Shown here in pieces: positions 12,700-24,544 of a stretch of DNA of 64,000 bases. Under the pieces are notes generated by a model. It was not told the origin of the DNA, searched no databases, and worked only from the letters and a program-made list of their open reading frames with translations. A program made the position numbers and the translations under genes. Each line of letters opens with the position of its first letter. Position 1 is the stretch's first letter. Origin of the DNA: Entonaema liquescens (lineage: Eukaryota > Ascomycota > Sordariomycetes > Xylariales > Xylariaceae); contig CADCSX010000002.1 of NCBI GenBank assembly GCA_902805475.1, positions 1,116,001 through 1,180,000 of the forward strand, given 5' to 3'.

Positions 12700-15464
12700 T
12701 CAAACCCTTGCCTCACCCCTAGGTAGTGGCAACGCCTTTTCCAACCTGAGGTCCCTGGAACTCGCTCCAACATACGCCGTCTTTGGATATCCAGTAAGAC
12801 GCCAGTCTTCTTCCTCGGAATTCCAGTTACTCAAGTCTCGGTACGTCACATTGAACACCACAGTCTTCGTCTCTCCCGGCTCGAGATATATCTCGTCAAA
12901 GCCACGGAGAACAACTTTTGGATCTGTCGGGCCGCCATGGGAGATATACTTGCGAATCGTATTAGATGGGATGACATATGTATGATATAGGGGGTTCATC
13001 ACTTACAAGCTGCGGGATCTCGGTCCCAGCTATATCCCCACTGTTGGTAATATTTGCGCTAATTATATAGAGCGTCTCGTACAAGGCAGGATTTCCACCT
13101 GACGGACCTCCCGCTGGCAGAATTGGCTGCGCAGAAGCGTTGTGACCGCCCGGGGGAATCTCAACAGTTGTGTTTGGAATCGTTGCGTTATTAATATACG
13201 GGTATATGAACTTCGGTATCTTCGAGAACCCCTCAGGGGTAACCGCATTCTTCGGGTCTAAGTCCAACTCGCCGTACGTCGGGGCTGGGGGCGTAGTTCC
13301 ATATGCCGGTTTATACAGCCCCGACGCGTTAAGGGTGGCCGTCAGGTTCGAATACGTGAAATTGGTGTAACTAAGACCGAAGCCGAACTCGAAGCTCGGC
13401 TCAATCTCCTCACGGTCGAAGTACCGGTAGTCGATGAATGGGCCTTCTGCGAAGTCCTGCTGCGGTTCGTACGACGTTGAGTTGAATAGGATTGACACAC
13501 CCCAGTCCTTCGCACCCTTTCCCCAGGTGAAAGGCGTTCGGCCTTGAGGGTTAACCTTACCGTATAGCACATCCGTTAACGCATTACCTGATTCCTGGCC
13601 TGGAAGACCGGCCCACACAATCGCAGTGACGTTCGGGTTTGTCTTGATGTGGTCTATTAGGACTGGACCGACACTATGAATAACAACCACTGTGTTGGGG
13701 TTAATAGATGATACCGCCTTGATTAGTTCATCGCCGCCCTTCCAAAGCGTAAGGTTATTCCGATCGCCAAAATTGCCATCCAGCGTCGTGTATCCCTCTC
13801 CTGAATCAGCATTAGCGAAGACAATTGCAACAGACGCATTGCTAGCGGCCGATTTAGCAGCCTCAAGGTCGAAATTCCCCTTGATGTTGGTAAACACTGT
13901 ACCATCGGCTTCTGCCTGCTTCTCAAGCGCAGTAGCGGGAGAGATCAAATAGGGGTACTCCGCCGTCGCCGAACCCCAACCCATCGCAAGCGTGCCATTA
14001 TTGCAAATCCGGTCAACGCACCCGTTAGGCCCATCGGGATTATCCTGTGCGTCCTCGCCAATAACCGCAACACTCTCAGGTTTAACCAAGGGCAGAGATT
14101 TTCCAACATTCTTCAGCAACACCGTTGCCTTTGCGCCGATCTCACGGATCAGCTCTCCATGGTCGGCCTGTACATCGACATGGTAATTTACCGTCGTATT
14201 TCCCTGCTTCGCAGCCCAATACTGGTATCCCGTAGTCTCGTTCGTCCAGGAAGAGTAATTGATATCGACCTGCTTCGTGTCGCGCCCCACCTTATAGAAC
14301 GCGGCTATGATTCGAATAACCATATCATCAAGTCGCCACTGCGGCACATCACCGCTAAGCACCGCCTCAGTCAACGCACCACCCCAATACGAGCCATACG
14401 TTCCCGCGCCAAACCCCTCTCCCGGCATCGACATATCCAAGCCCGCAAGCGCGCTCGCAACACCCGTATGATGGGCGCCCCAGTCCGTCACCACGAAGCC
14501 CTGGAAGCCGAGCTCATTTTTCAGCAGCTTATTCAGGACGTACGAGTTCTCGCACCCATAAGAATTATTGATCTGGTTATACGAGCACATGACGCTGCCC
14601 ACGCCCGCGCGCACGGCGTCCGCAAACGGCCACAGGTACACCTCGTGCATGGTCTTGTCGTCGAGGTTGGAGCTGATGCCGCTGCGGAAGTGCTCCTGCT
14701 CGTTCAGGATGTAGTGCTTGACGCTGGCGATGACGCCCGCGTCTTGCGCCCCAATGATCGTTTCGGCGACTGCTACGCCGGCGAGATAGGGGTCCGGTCC
14801 GAATGCTTCGAAGTTGCGACCGCCGGCGGGGTCCCGGCCGAGGGGGCCGACTACAGGTCCTAGGTGGATATCTGGGTAGGGGGGTAAGTTTCACTTGAGT
14901 CCTGATAGAGAATGAAAAGGGGGGGAAGCAAGGCTAATGGTCGATGAACAAGGAGTTTCTCACCTATGCCTTTACCACTGAATTCCTGGCCAATTGCTTC
15001 TCCGCGCTTTCGGAACAGAGACCGCGACCATGTTGCCGCGGCGCTGATGCCCGCCGGGAACACGGAATTTAGATCGGCTAGCAACAAATAGCAGTGATTA
15101 ATATATATTCTCTTAGTCAACAAGTTAAGTATCCTCTCTTTATCTCTTATCGGCCTGAGATATAAATAAACTTACTATACCGAACCCCCACAGGCCCATC
15201 CTGTAAACACAGATGGCGGAAGTTGAGTCTGGGCACCGAGCCTGTATTTCCTGTACACAGGTCCGCTTGATTACCAGTACCAGTCGTCAAGTTGACTTTC
15301 TCGAGCAGCGTGAGCTTGCTAACAAACTCCCTCGCCTTCTCATACGCCTCGTCCCATCCCGGACCACCAGTTCCCCACGGCGAGGGGTATGAAGGCTCGA
15401 TCGCTGCCTTCTGGGCGCTGCCGAGGGCAGCAAGAGAGACGAGAACAACCTCTGAGATTCGCAT
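12700..15464 (-). CDS. Secreted GH3 beta-glucosidase, 838 aa
   Basis: Hydrolyses terminal beta-D-glucosyl residues, so it completes cellulose or other beta-glucoside breakdown outside the cell. Exons on the minus strand: 15464-15176, 15077-14964, 14871-13007, 12948-12700, all with GT-AG ends and matching phase. The N-terminus MRISEVVLVSLAALGSAQ is a signal peptide. GH3 N-domain signatures include LCLQDGPVGVR, KHYILNEQE and the nucleophile motif VVTDWGAHHTG, with Asp near residue 264. The GH3 C-domain (VLLKN, GLPGQESG) and a C-terminal fibronectin III-like domain (VVLRGFD, DLSNWN) follow. Several N-x-S/T sequons fit a secreted glycoprotein. Length is usual for fungal GH3 enzymes of the large beta-glucosidase type. 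Substrate range (cellobiose versus saponins such as avenacin) cannot be read from sequence. Confidence 0.95.
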
Positions 15465-15998
15465 CGTACCTAATTTCTCTTTCTCTATGCTACCATACCA
15501 AAGGTCACAGATGAGAGAGTATGGGGTCCAAGGAAAGAAGGAGGTAAGGATAGGCTTCGTATTTCATACTCCAGCCGGCGATGATCGCGCCATTCAAATC
15601 TAAATCAGAGCCAATTACCGTACGTATATACCAGAGATGCAAGGTCCCGCAAGGAAATAATATGCAAAATAAATAGAGCACGATCTCGGCTAGCTTGAAC
15701 CGAGTGATTAATTACCTGATTGAGTCGTTCATTTACGGCAGAATGCAGGAGATCTACCGTCGGGGGATAAAATCAGGGAGTATCGCAACGGCGTGAGCCG
15801 CATCTCCAATTTGGCACTTCCTTGAAATGGGCTATGATGATGTGATAAGATGCAATAAAGTAGCCATAGCGACTATCGACCTTCAAAATCCATACATCGC
15901 TGACGTTCTTGGGAATACCTTTATCCCCGTGACTCCAGTAGATCTAATATCTCAAACGCGAAACGCAAAGCTGGGATATAAAAGCAAAAGCATGCAAC
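15465..15998. other. Intergenic, promoter of the beta-glucosidase and 3' flank of the Sro7-like gene
   Basis: Both neighbours are on the minus strand, so this holds the beta-glucosidase promoter and the Sro7-like terminator. I could not assign regulatory sites with confidence. Confidence 0.45.
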
Positions 15999-18900
15999 CT
16001 AGAACTTGCCCACAATGCTCCCGAAAATCATACTTCTCTTCTGTTGGTTAACGTACTTACTGATGTCATCAGCCCATCTCTGGCTGTTATCCGCGGCGGA
16101 ATCCAAGCTATCGTTCATCAAATTTAATTTCTCCGTGCGTTCATTCAACTGTCTGGTGAGATATTCACCCCAGCCCTCTTGGCTGTCGGATCCTGAACCA
16201 GGACCTGCTGCTAGCTCTCGTTCGATCGCTGCGGTTGAAGCGTTCGTACGCCTACTGGGGGGCCGATCGGGACCACCGATTAAGAGGTCCAAATCTGCCG
16301 GCGTAACATATTGTGTGCCCGATATCCATTGCACATTCGAAATAGTCGGTCTCGTGGGTATTTGGAGGTTGGGATTGATGAGCTTGTCGGCCGTGTTCTC
16401 TAATGGCAAACCGGTACCCCACGTATGAAGAATGGCAATTTCGGATGGACCTGTCCAGCAGAATATATCGCCATCCCCTGTGACTATCGCATCGCCAGAT
16501 CGGCTACCATCCATCATAGGAAGCCGGTGGTTTCCTAGTTCTTTGAGTCCTGGTAGACTAAAAGCTCTAACCGTCAGGTCTCCAAATACACCAACCAAGG
16601 CCATTCCATGCAATTCAAATTCAGTCACCGCAGCGGCGTTGCAAAGAGAATCATCGAACGATTTCGAGGCACCTTTAGCCGTGGCTGGCTTAAATATGCG
16701 GGCTTCGCTCTGTGTGACTGCAATAATGTTAGCATTTGTATGAACGTTGTCCCTATAATCGACGACTTACCGACTACAAGTAAGCCGTTAATATGGTTTC
16801 CCTCTCTCAGTCCTGCAACAGCCTGACCAGTAGCAAGAGCGGGCTTTCCATCAGCAGCGACAATAGGGCATATAGATACCACCTTGTCATTGAGGTGTGC
16901 AACACCTGCTAACGTAGCGGTATATCCCCCATCGGATGGCAGTATCTTGAAAGTAATGACCTTCCCCAGGTTTGTGCCAATAAAACAGCATATGCTAGAG
17001 TATTTGTCTTCGTCAAGGGTCATGACACCAAATTCAAGTACCACGGGCCACTCTTTAGCCGCTGATACGCTAGACCGACCCTTAAAAAATGACGATCGTT
17101 TGTCGCGTTTAACAAACTCAGTCATCGCCGCTTGGAACATAACCGTAGGCCCTCGTAGATCAATGATACTTATGAAGCCATTTTCTGCCCCAACAGCGAG
17201 GAAACCCGCGTCTGAAGCTTTTATGGCACTGATTGGACCTTGTATCATCTCGTATAATGATAGCGGCTGAAGCCCACTCTTGAGAGATGGCTCGGCTCTC
17301 GTGCTGATATTAGTAATGCCACCAGGGTTCGATTCGATACGCTGGTCGGGGGGTTTCCCAAAATACGGATTACCACCCCATCGGTAGATGACAACTTCAC
17401 CCTTGCTGGTACCGACAGCGAATTCACCTGTAGTGGAAGCCATGGTCATAGCCGTTATCTCCACGTCTTCATAACGGTCAAGAGCTCTGGCAACATCAAC
17501 CTGAAGCTGAGACGAGTTCTCGATCTCATCACCGTGGCCCACGTCCCAAATCCTTACTGTACTATCCGCGTGTGCAACTTGAATGATAGTTCGCCCCTCG
17601 AAACGCCGGCGTGGTCGCGGCGCCTCGGCGCCTCCTTTTAACAATGCTTCACCTTGGTGCCTATTTTCAACCATTCCAAGCCACCGCCCTCGATCAAGTG
17701 TAGTAACCCCAAACTTTGTCGCGAATGGATGAGCAAATGATACAGATGGGTGAAGTTGGTTCGTCGGCGAAATAGGATAACCACTCGGAAAACTCAAGGT
17801 CAGAATCTCTCCTGATGCGAGTAGAGTCATAATGGCAATGGGGTCCTGAGCACCAGCAAAATGGGGCGATAAGCGTGGAACCAGAAAGAAATTGGCAATA
17901 TCAACTCCAGCCGGTGTCTCTATAGTATTTTGTCGTTTGCCTTTCAAATAATCTGATAGAATATGCCACGATGAAGTGGCATAATTAGGTGTGACTCCAA
18001 GGTCGATGAATGTTAGACCATTGGAGGATTCCTCTACCTTCCGTCCGCCTGCAATGAGCAAGCCGCTATCCTCGGGGTTCTGCTTACAGCACCAAGCAAT
18101 ACGAGTATACGGATGCTTGGCGCTCGAGGAGCCTGGGTTTGGTACGGGTTGATTGATATTGGTATCATAGAGAGTCCGCGCTAATACCACGCGCCCATCT
18201 CTCGGATCCCAGAATACTAAGCTCTCGTCATCGTGAGCAGTAAGTATGAATGTTCCAGTGGGGTGCCATAACGCATGTGTGACCCTTGGCCTCCTCATGG
18301 ATTCAACAGCTTGACTGGATCCTCCTGGAGCTCCCGGGGGTATCTCATACTCGAAAAACTTGGTCGGGATATTCTGCTTGAATGAGTATACCACTATACC
18401 ATGCGTATAAGCGATCAATAGCTTTCCTATGTCGCGCGGGTGTAGCTGCATCGAGACTAGAGCTACCGCCCTGGCTCTGGGGTCTTTTTCAGCCCATAGA
18501 TTAGGGATTCGAAACGGTGTCATACGTTGCCGGTCAAGATCATATGTATGTATCTCCCCTGTCTGTGTACCCAGAAAACACCAGTCCAACAAGGGATCAG
18601 TTAACATATATGAGACGATTCCGGGTACACGAAAGCCCACGATCCTGTTACCGGTATCTAAATCCCATATCCCGACTTCGCTCTTGGTGTCAAGGCTCAC
18701 CAAGCGATTTTTGGAAAACTGGATATCTGAAAAGGAGCATGATCGAGGCGGAATAAGTAGCTTCTGAACACGCTTTTGACCGAAAACGTATATCCTTCCA
18801 CTGCCGTATTTGGATTCACTTGTGCCAATGGCGAGAAGCGATTGGACAGGCTCAAACGCAATGCAACTACATGAAGGAATAAAATATCCCTAGTTAGCTA

Positions 18901-19093
18901 GCTCCGGGAGCTATATAGGATAGCGATTTTAATGACTCGATAATGACGAAAAATCGTGTAAGATATTGGCGTACCTGATTTGAGAATTAATTCCATACCG
19001 AGCGCGATCGTCCGGTATGAATGAACCCGGGATGATATTTGCAGACAGGTCATTTTGCATGCCTGCCTGGCGTCCTCGAAGAAAAGCGGCCAT
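15999..19093 (-). CDS. Lgl/Tomosyn family WD40 protein, Sro7-like exocytosis regulator, 977 aa
   Basis: Sro7/Lgl proteins bind t-SNAREs and the Rab Sec4 and act in polarised exocytosis at the plasma membrane. Exons: 19093-18975, 18866-16771, 16717-15999; the two introns (108 and 53 nt) are phase-correct. The N-terminus MAAFLRGRQAGMQNDLSA and the following segment are typical of filamentous-fungal Sro7/Lgl. WD40 blades run through most of the chain (examples: VGIWDLDTGN, ALWHPTGTFILTAHDDESLVFWD, VRIWDVGHG, ISIIDLRG). The last 60 or so residues form a helical, R-SNARE-like tail with NDSLDSAADNSQRWADDISK. Length is typical. The start is fixed by the exon 1 homology; the longest single open frame begins well downstream and is not the true start. 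Confidence 0.93.
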
Positions 19094-19318
19094 TATTTTA
19101 ATGGGAATAATTGACCAGGCTGGGATTTAGAGCCGTCTTTCTTATGTCTATCCCCAAATTTCTCTAGTTAAAGTTGATTAAAGAAAATAAGAGAGGAAGT
19201 TTGTCCGTTAATGAGAGACATACGTCATCGCTGTTTTACATAATGACCCTCCCGGCTGCCCGGCACAGCGCCCAGAATGCCCCGCATAAAATGTGAAGAG
19301 ACGGGAGGGCACAGCACA

Positions 19319-19351
19319 TACGGTTGAGCAGGGCTCACACTCGGAAAAAAC
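19319..19351 (+). repeat. Left terminal inverted repeat, 33 bp
   Basis: Begins TACGGTTGAGCAGGGCTCAC. The reverse complement of 22015-22047 differs at two positions only (G to A and C to T). Similarity continues weakly for several bases inward. Confidence 0.85.
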
Positions 19352-19800
19352 CTAAAAATGTCAATGCGCATACCCCTCTGCTTGTAAAGCGAAAGAATTA
19401 AATAAACTATAGATTTAAAACGTATTATACGTTAAACGGGATAAAAAAAAAAACTTTAAAACTTTTATTTTATTTTATTTTATTTTAAAAAATAATAATA
19501 TTATAATAAATAAATTAATTAATATTTTTATTATTAAAAATATAATTATATAATTAAATTTAAAAATTATTTTATATAAAAAATTATATTTTTATATAAT
19601 TTAAAATATAATATATAAATTATATTAATTAAAATTATATATTTTAATTAATATAATATTTTATTTATTTAAATATTTAAAATAATTATATTTTATATAT
19701 TTTTTATTAAATTTTTTTTTAAATTATTAATATTTATAAATAAAATTTAATAATTAAATTTATATATATTTTTTAAAATATAATAATATATAATTATTAT

Positions 19801-20303
19801 TTAAAATTAATATTATATTATTTATTTTTTTATTTTTTATTTTTTTTATATATTTTAAAATATTATATTATAATATAATAATAATATATTTTAATATTTA
19901 TAAAATATTATTTAATTATTATAATTTAATAAAATTAATATAATAATATTTTTAATTAAATAAATAAAAATATATTTAAATAAAATAATTAAATTAAAAA
20001 TAAAATTTAATTATAATATATTTAATTATAATAAATATAATATTTTTATTAATAAAATATTATAATATATTAAAAATTATAATATTATTATATAATATAT
20101 TATAAATATATAAAAACGAAAAATTTTAAAAATTATTATATTAATTTTAAATAATAATAATATTATTATATATTTATAAAATTATAATAATTAAATAATA
20201 TTTTATAAATATTAAAATATATTATTATTATATTATAATATAATATTTTAAAAATATATAAAAAAAATAAAAAATAAATAAATAATATAATATTAATTTT
20301 AAA
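19801..20303. repeat. Long inverted repeat inside the AT block (arms about 125 nt)
   Basis: The arm 19801-19925 is nearly the exact reverse complement of 20181-20303, with only small indels, separated by about 255 nt. Partial similarity continues further into the spacer. Such a match over 120 nt is well above what AT bias alone would give. Confidence 0.8.
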
Positions 20304-20468
20304 TAATAAAATAAAAATTATTTTTAATAATATTATTAATTTTTAATATTTTATAAATATAATATTAAATTTTTATTTTATAATTATTATTAATAAATTA
20401 TATAAATTATTAAATTTTTACGTTTTATAAATATAAATATATAAATTAATAATATATATAATATTATA

Positions 20469-20936
20469 AAAATAATATTAATTTAATAATAAAAAATATA
20501 TTAAATTAATAATAATTATATGATTTTATATAAAAATGTTATATTCGTAAAAATTACATAAATATTATATATATTTTTATATTTATTTCGTTAAATTTTT
20601 TAATTTATTAAATTAATTATTTAATTAATTAATTAAACAAATATTACATTTATTATTTATTTCGTTTTAAAACATATATATATAATCGTATAAAATATAT
20701 AAAATTAATAAATAATTTTAAAAAATTAAAATTTTATAAAAATATTATTAAATAAATAATAAAAAATTTAATTATTAAAAAAATATATATAATAAAAAAT
20801 TATAAAAAATAAAATTTATTAAAAATTATAAATAAATATTAATAAATTTATATATATAAAAAATATTTATTAATATAAAATTATTATAATTATTATTAAT
20901 TTAATATATTTTTTATTATTAAATTAATATTATTTT
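20469..20936. repeat. Second inverted repeat inside the AT block (arms 52 nt)
   Basis: The arm 20469-20520 is a perfect reverse complement of 20885-20936; weaker similarity goes on into the loop, where a left-arm TGATT aligns with a right-arm equivalent TAATT. Loop about 365 nt. Confidence 0.75.
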
Positions 20937-21719
20937 ATTATAAATATTAATAATTTAAATTAAAATTAAAATTTATTAAAATAAATTAATAAATAATTAA
21001 TAAATAATTTAATATAATAAAAAATTTATAATTTTTATTTTTTATAATTTTAATAATTTTTTTTTATTATTATTATATAATAATTTTTTTATTAAAAAAA
21101 TTAAATATAATTTTAATAATATATAAAATTAATATATATAATATTTATTATAATAAATAAAATTTTAAAATATTATATTAATATATTATAAATTTTTATT
21201 TATTTTATTTAAAAATATAAAATTATTATTTATATTTAATAATTTTAAAATAATTTTTTTAATAAAATATTAATATAAAAATTTTTAAAATTTAATAATA
21301 AATAATTAATAAAATATTTATTAAATTGATAAAAAAGTAATAAAATGCTTTAAAACGTAAAAAAAAACGATTAATTATTAATTATTATTATTATATTTTT
21401 TTAATAATTAAATTAAAAGTAAAATTACGAACGCGCGGGGAATATTTATATATTTTATTATAAAATAAAAGCCGAGTCCAATCACATGACTGCGTCACGT
21501 GATCACATTTTTAATAATATTAAAAAAAATTTATAATTATATAATTAAAAATTTTATTATAATAAAAATATTTAATAAAATTAATAATTATTTAATAATA
21601 TTTAATAATAATTTTATATTTTTAAATAAAATAATAATAATAATTATTTAATTATTTATTATTATATTAATATATATTATTTCGTAATTAAATTATAATT
21701 ATTATTTTTTATTATAATA

Positions 21720-21781
21720 TAATAAAATAAATAAAATAAATAAAATAAATAAAATAAATAAAATAAATAAAATAAATAAAA
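21720..21781. repeat. 9-bp tandem repeat (AAATAAAAT), about 7 copies
   Basis: Uninterrupted array of the 9-mer AAATAAAAT near the right end of the AT block. Confidence 0.85.
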
Positions 21782-22014
21782 TATTATTTTTTTTAAAAAA
21801 AATTTAAAAAATTTAAAATTTTTTTTTAAAAAAATAAACTTTTTTTTTTCATTAAATCCGATTAAATTTACTTTATAAAATATAAATAAAATTGCAATTT
21901 CTTTATGTTTATAACGTAATTTTTTAATACATATTATATATTAAACCTTTTTTAACTTTTTACAATTTCTATTCCTATATTCTCACTTTTAAATATGGCC
22001 TTATTAATTTTAGT

Positions 22015-22047
22015 GTTTTTTCCGAGTGTAAGCCTTGCTCAACCGTA
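22015..22047 (-). repeat. Right terminal inverted repeat, 33 bp
   Basis: Ends GCTTGCTCAACCGTA-like sequence (GCCTTGCTCAACCGTA on the plus strand), followed at once by AGCACA, the same hexamer that precedes the left repeat. Confidence 0.85.
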
Positions 22048-22087
22048 AGCACACTAAGAAACGCAAGCATCCACGTGATTCATACCA

Positions 22088-22135
22088 CACTGCACGCTTC
22101 ATGCTTTCACGCTTCATGCTTTTACGCTTCACCTG
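22088..22135. repeat. Short tandem repeat CACGCTTCATGCTTT, about 3 copies
   Basis: Period of 15-16 nt (CACGCTTCATGCTTT, CACGCTTCATGCTTTT, then a partial copy with ACGCTTCAC). It lies just outside the right end of the TIR element. Confidence 0.7.
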
Positions 22136-22290
22136 TTTCGCATTGTACAAACTTCCATCTCAATAATCACTACACTATGGAATACAACTCGTTCCGACAA
22201 ACAGAAAACTGTTTACTTAAAGAAAGCAAATTCAAATGAAAAAGTAGTATAAGAATCCCTTTAAATTATATTTCTAACTAGCGTGATGCA

Positions 22291-24544
22291 TTAACCGAGC
22301 CTAATCTTTTTCAGTGCTCCTTGGTTCTGCTCCCAGATATGTTTAAGCACCCTCCCTACAGCCTTTCTTTCCATAAAATCACCTCTTCTTTCAACCCATA
22401 ACACATTATAGAAATCATAGATATTATCCTGCCACTCTTTTGGTGGTGCGTAATCCCGGAGTCTACTGCAGGATAAGTTCTTACGAAAGAAGGGCCCTTG
22501 ATCCTGGCTGTCGGCCTCTTTCTCCATACTCTCGTAGCATTTAGATTTTCCATCTCTATGATAATTCGCTACTACACCGTCAGAGATCAATTTTCTTTCC
22601 AAGTATCGTCTTATACTCACCGATTTCATTCTGGAAATTGTCAGTTGGCGCAAAATGGCAGTGGGTGGTAATACCGTCCCCGAACTGGTAACAGGCCAGT
22701 CTGTCGACCGACTCCTCGTATGCCATAGCGCCATCTCCAAGGGTTGAACTGCCCTGCGAGATGGCTACGACTTCAACCGTCTGCTGGGCCTTGGCGTTCG
22801 TATCATCATCCATCACCCTAAGTACTCCAGCCCAACGACCCTGACTATCTTCTAAAGTTATTACGGGACAGTAAGCCTCCAAAATGGGCTCACTCCTGTA
22901 TAGCTGCGTCTTGAGAACGGAAGTAGAAAGAAAATTCATAAGTAGAGGCCTCCCCTTCACCCCCTGGTGGGGATATAGGACTCTCCGAATACTGAATTCG
23001 GCTGCAACTGTCGTACAGGAGATAAAGCGCTTATTCCCTTGGATTCCGGCGGTTGGTGAAGTATATATCATAGGTAAGGGGTAACGAAAAGCAGACGTGG
23101 ACGACTCATGGGAGTACCAGTTGCTTGGCTTGCCTATAGATGTATGCGACTCTACTCTCTCAGCGGTATCTGTGTCCCCTGTATTATAAGACCACCCAGC
23201 AGGCAGGCTTTTGTCGGAGGGATTGTCCTGCAATCCCTTGTATTGCTCAAGTATTCCTGGTTCGAGTATTTTACACTCATCATCCGCGGTGTTAGAGCTG
23301 AACCAGTCAACGAGCTTTCTAGTTTTCCACGAATATCCAGATTTCTTCAAACCTCTCCTGGACGTATCATTCGGGATCTCGTAATCGAGACCACTCTCTA
23401 GGCTTTCTGGAGAAACGCGACATTGCCACCCAGCCCAAGACCAGGATGGTAATGGCGAGGACAATTGGGGGTTTCCATCGGAATGGACTCGTCTCTTCGC
23501 CTTGACAAGAGGCTGCCAGAGAAGGGCCGAATCGAAGAAAACAGTCGGTAGTCCACTAATGAACCCGCTTGTAAACCCGCATATCAAGGCATCAAGCACA
23601 CCGGAGATTGCCGGCAGTGCATCTTGAGCGTATGTCAGATCGCGATAATTGTAACGACATATCAACTCCGTATAAAATCCAAAGTCGAGTATGGGCATGG
23701 TCTCAAGGTTCTGTGATAACTGTCTGGTTACATGATGATTATCGCTTTTATTGAATCCCCTTCTATCAAGAGACTCAGCATTCTTACTTGGCGATTCGAG
23801 TTCGTCAATGCAAGCCCTCGGGCATCCGATCAAGAGCTTAGACCACCATACAGCGCCTTGACAGTCCCAGAATGCCGTGTCATCAAGGAAAATAAACGAT
23901 CTCTTGGAAAGCATCTGCTCTTGGAAGGTCCATCCACGCGTGGCCCAATGCGACATGAATAACTCCTCGTGGAGACTAAACGCAGAAGGAACGCGGCTGA
24001 TATTTTCATCTTCCTCGGTATTGTCTCCCGGCCAGTAGAGCCCCGATGACTGTGCAGCAGCAATGATGGTAAAATAGGCTCCACTATAGATCTCTTTCAT
24101 ATATAAGACATTGTCGCCTGTGGTCTCGTCATTTTGAGGGATACAGAGACAATCAACCCAAAGATACCGCACGCCAGACCGTTGTACGAAGTCCATCGAG
24201 TCCCGGATGACTTGCGGTAACTTTTCAGCAACCCCAGACTCAAGGGATATGAATCCAGGTCTTCTGAAGTTGTCCAAACTACTCCGTTGGAGCCTCAACC
24301 TCTGTGAAGACGTCTGGTTGTTGCCGGCCTCCAGTGGAGACGCCCAGACGTAACTAAGAGCTGCATATTTATCGACCGAATTGCCTGGCACAAGGCAGCT
24401 CTCTTGAGTATCAATGACCCAAAAATCAGGAACGTTCTTCGGTGGCGTAATCTGACATTGACTGCCGTGGAGTTCTTCGCATTTCTGAAGTGCGTTTTTT
24501 AGCGAAATCACGAGGTCTGATTTCGATAAACGTCCAGTGATCAT
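22291..24544 (-). CDS. HET-domain protein (heterokaryon incompatibility family), 728 aa
   Basis: HET-domain proteins trigger or modulate cell death after non-self fusion in filamentous ascomycetes. Two exons: 24544-22621 and 22553-22291, joined by a 67-nt intron (GTGAGT donor; the acceptor is the AG at 22554-22555, the choice that keeps frame). HET signatures in the first third: AALSYVW, YLWVDCLCIPQ, IYSGAYFTIIAAA and the RGWTFQEQMLS block. The C-terminal exon gives the typical FYNVLWVERRGDFMERKAVGRVL end of this subfamily. No NACHT, ankyrin or other partner domain is visible. It begins about 240 bp from a degenerate TIR element. Biological specificity cannot be inferred. Confidence 0.92.

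Larger units (their letters stand above)
19319..22047. mobile_element. Degenerate 2.73-kb TIR element, saturated with A/T (RIP-like)
   Basis: The block is bounded by 33-bp terminal inverted repeats (19319-19351 and 22015-22047) that match at 31 positions; both differences are transitions. The 6-bp sequence AGCACA lies directly outside each end (19313-19318 and 22048-22053), a candidate target duplication. The alternative reading is a TA duplication of a Tc1/mariner-type element with ends one step inward. Between about 19440 and 21840 the sequence is almost only A and T, with no open frame, while both flanks have normal composition. Known biology: RIP converts C to T in repeated DNA of many Pezizomycotina. 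Inference: this is a DNA transposon or non-autonomous relative mutated beyond recognition; superfamily is undetermined. Confidence 0.75.

Noticed and set aside
14159..14863. 234-codon plus-strand open frame
   Set aside because: Antisense shadow of the GH3 beta-glucosidase exon.
19440..21840. AT block as centromere, origin or inserted mitochondrial DNA
   Set aside because: It is only 2.4 kb, bounded by inverted termini and a repeated hexamer, and has no mitochondrial gene remnant; a mutated element explains more.
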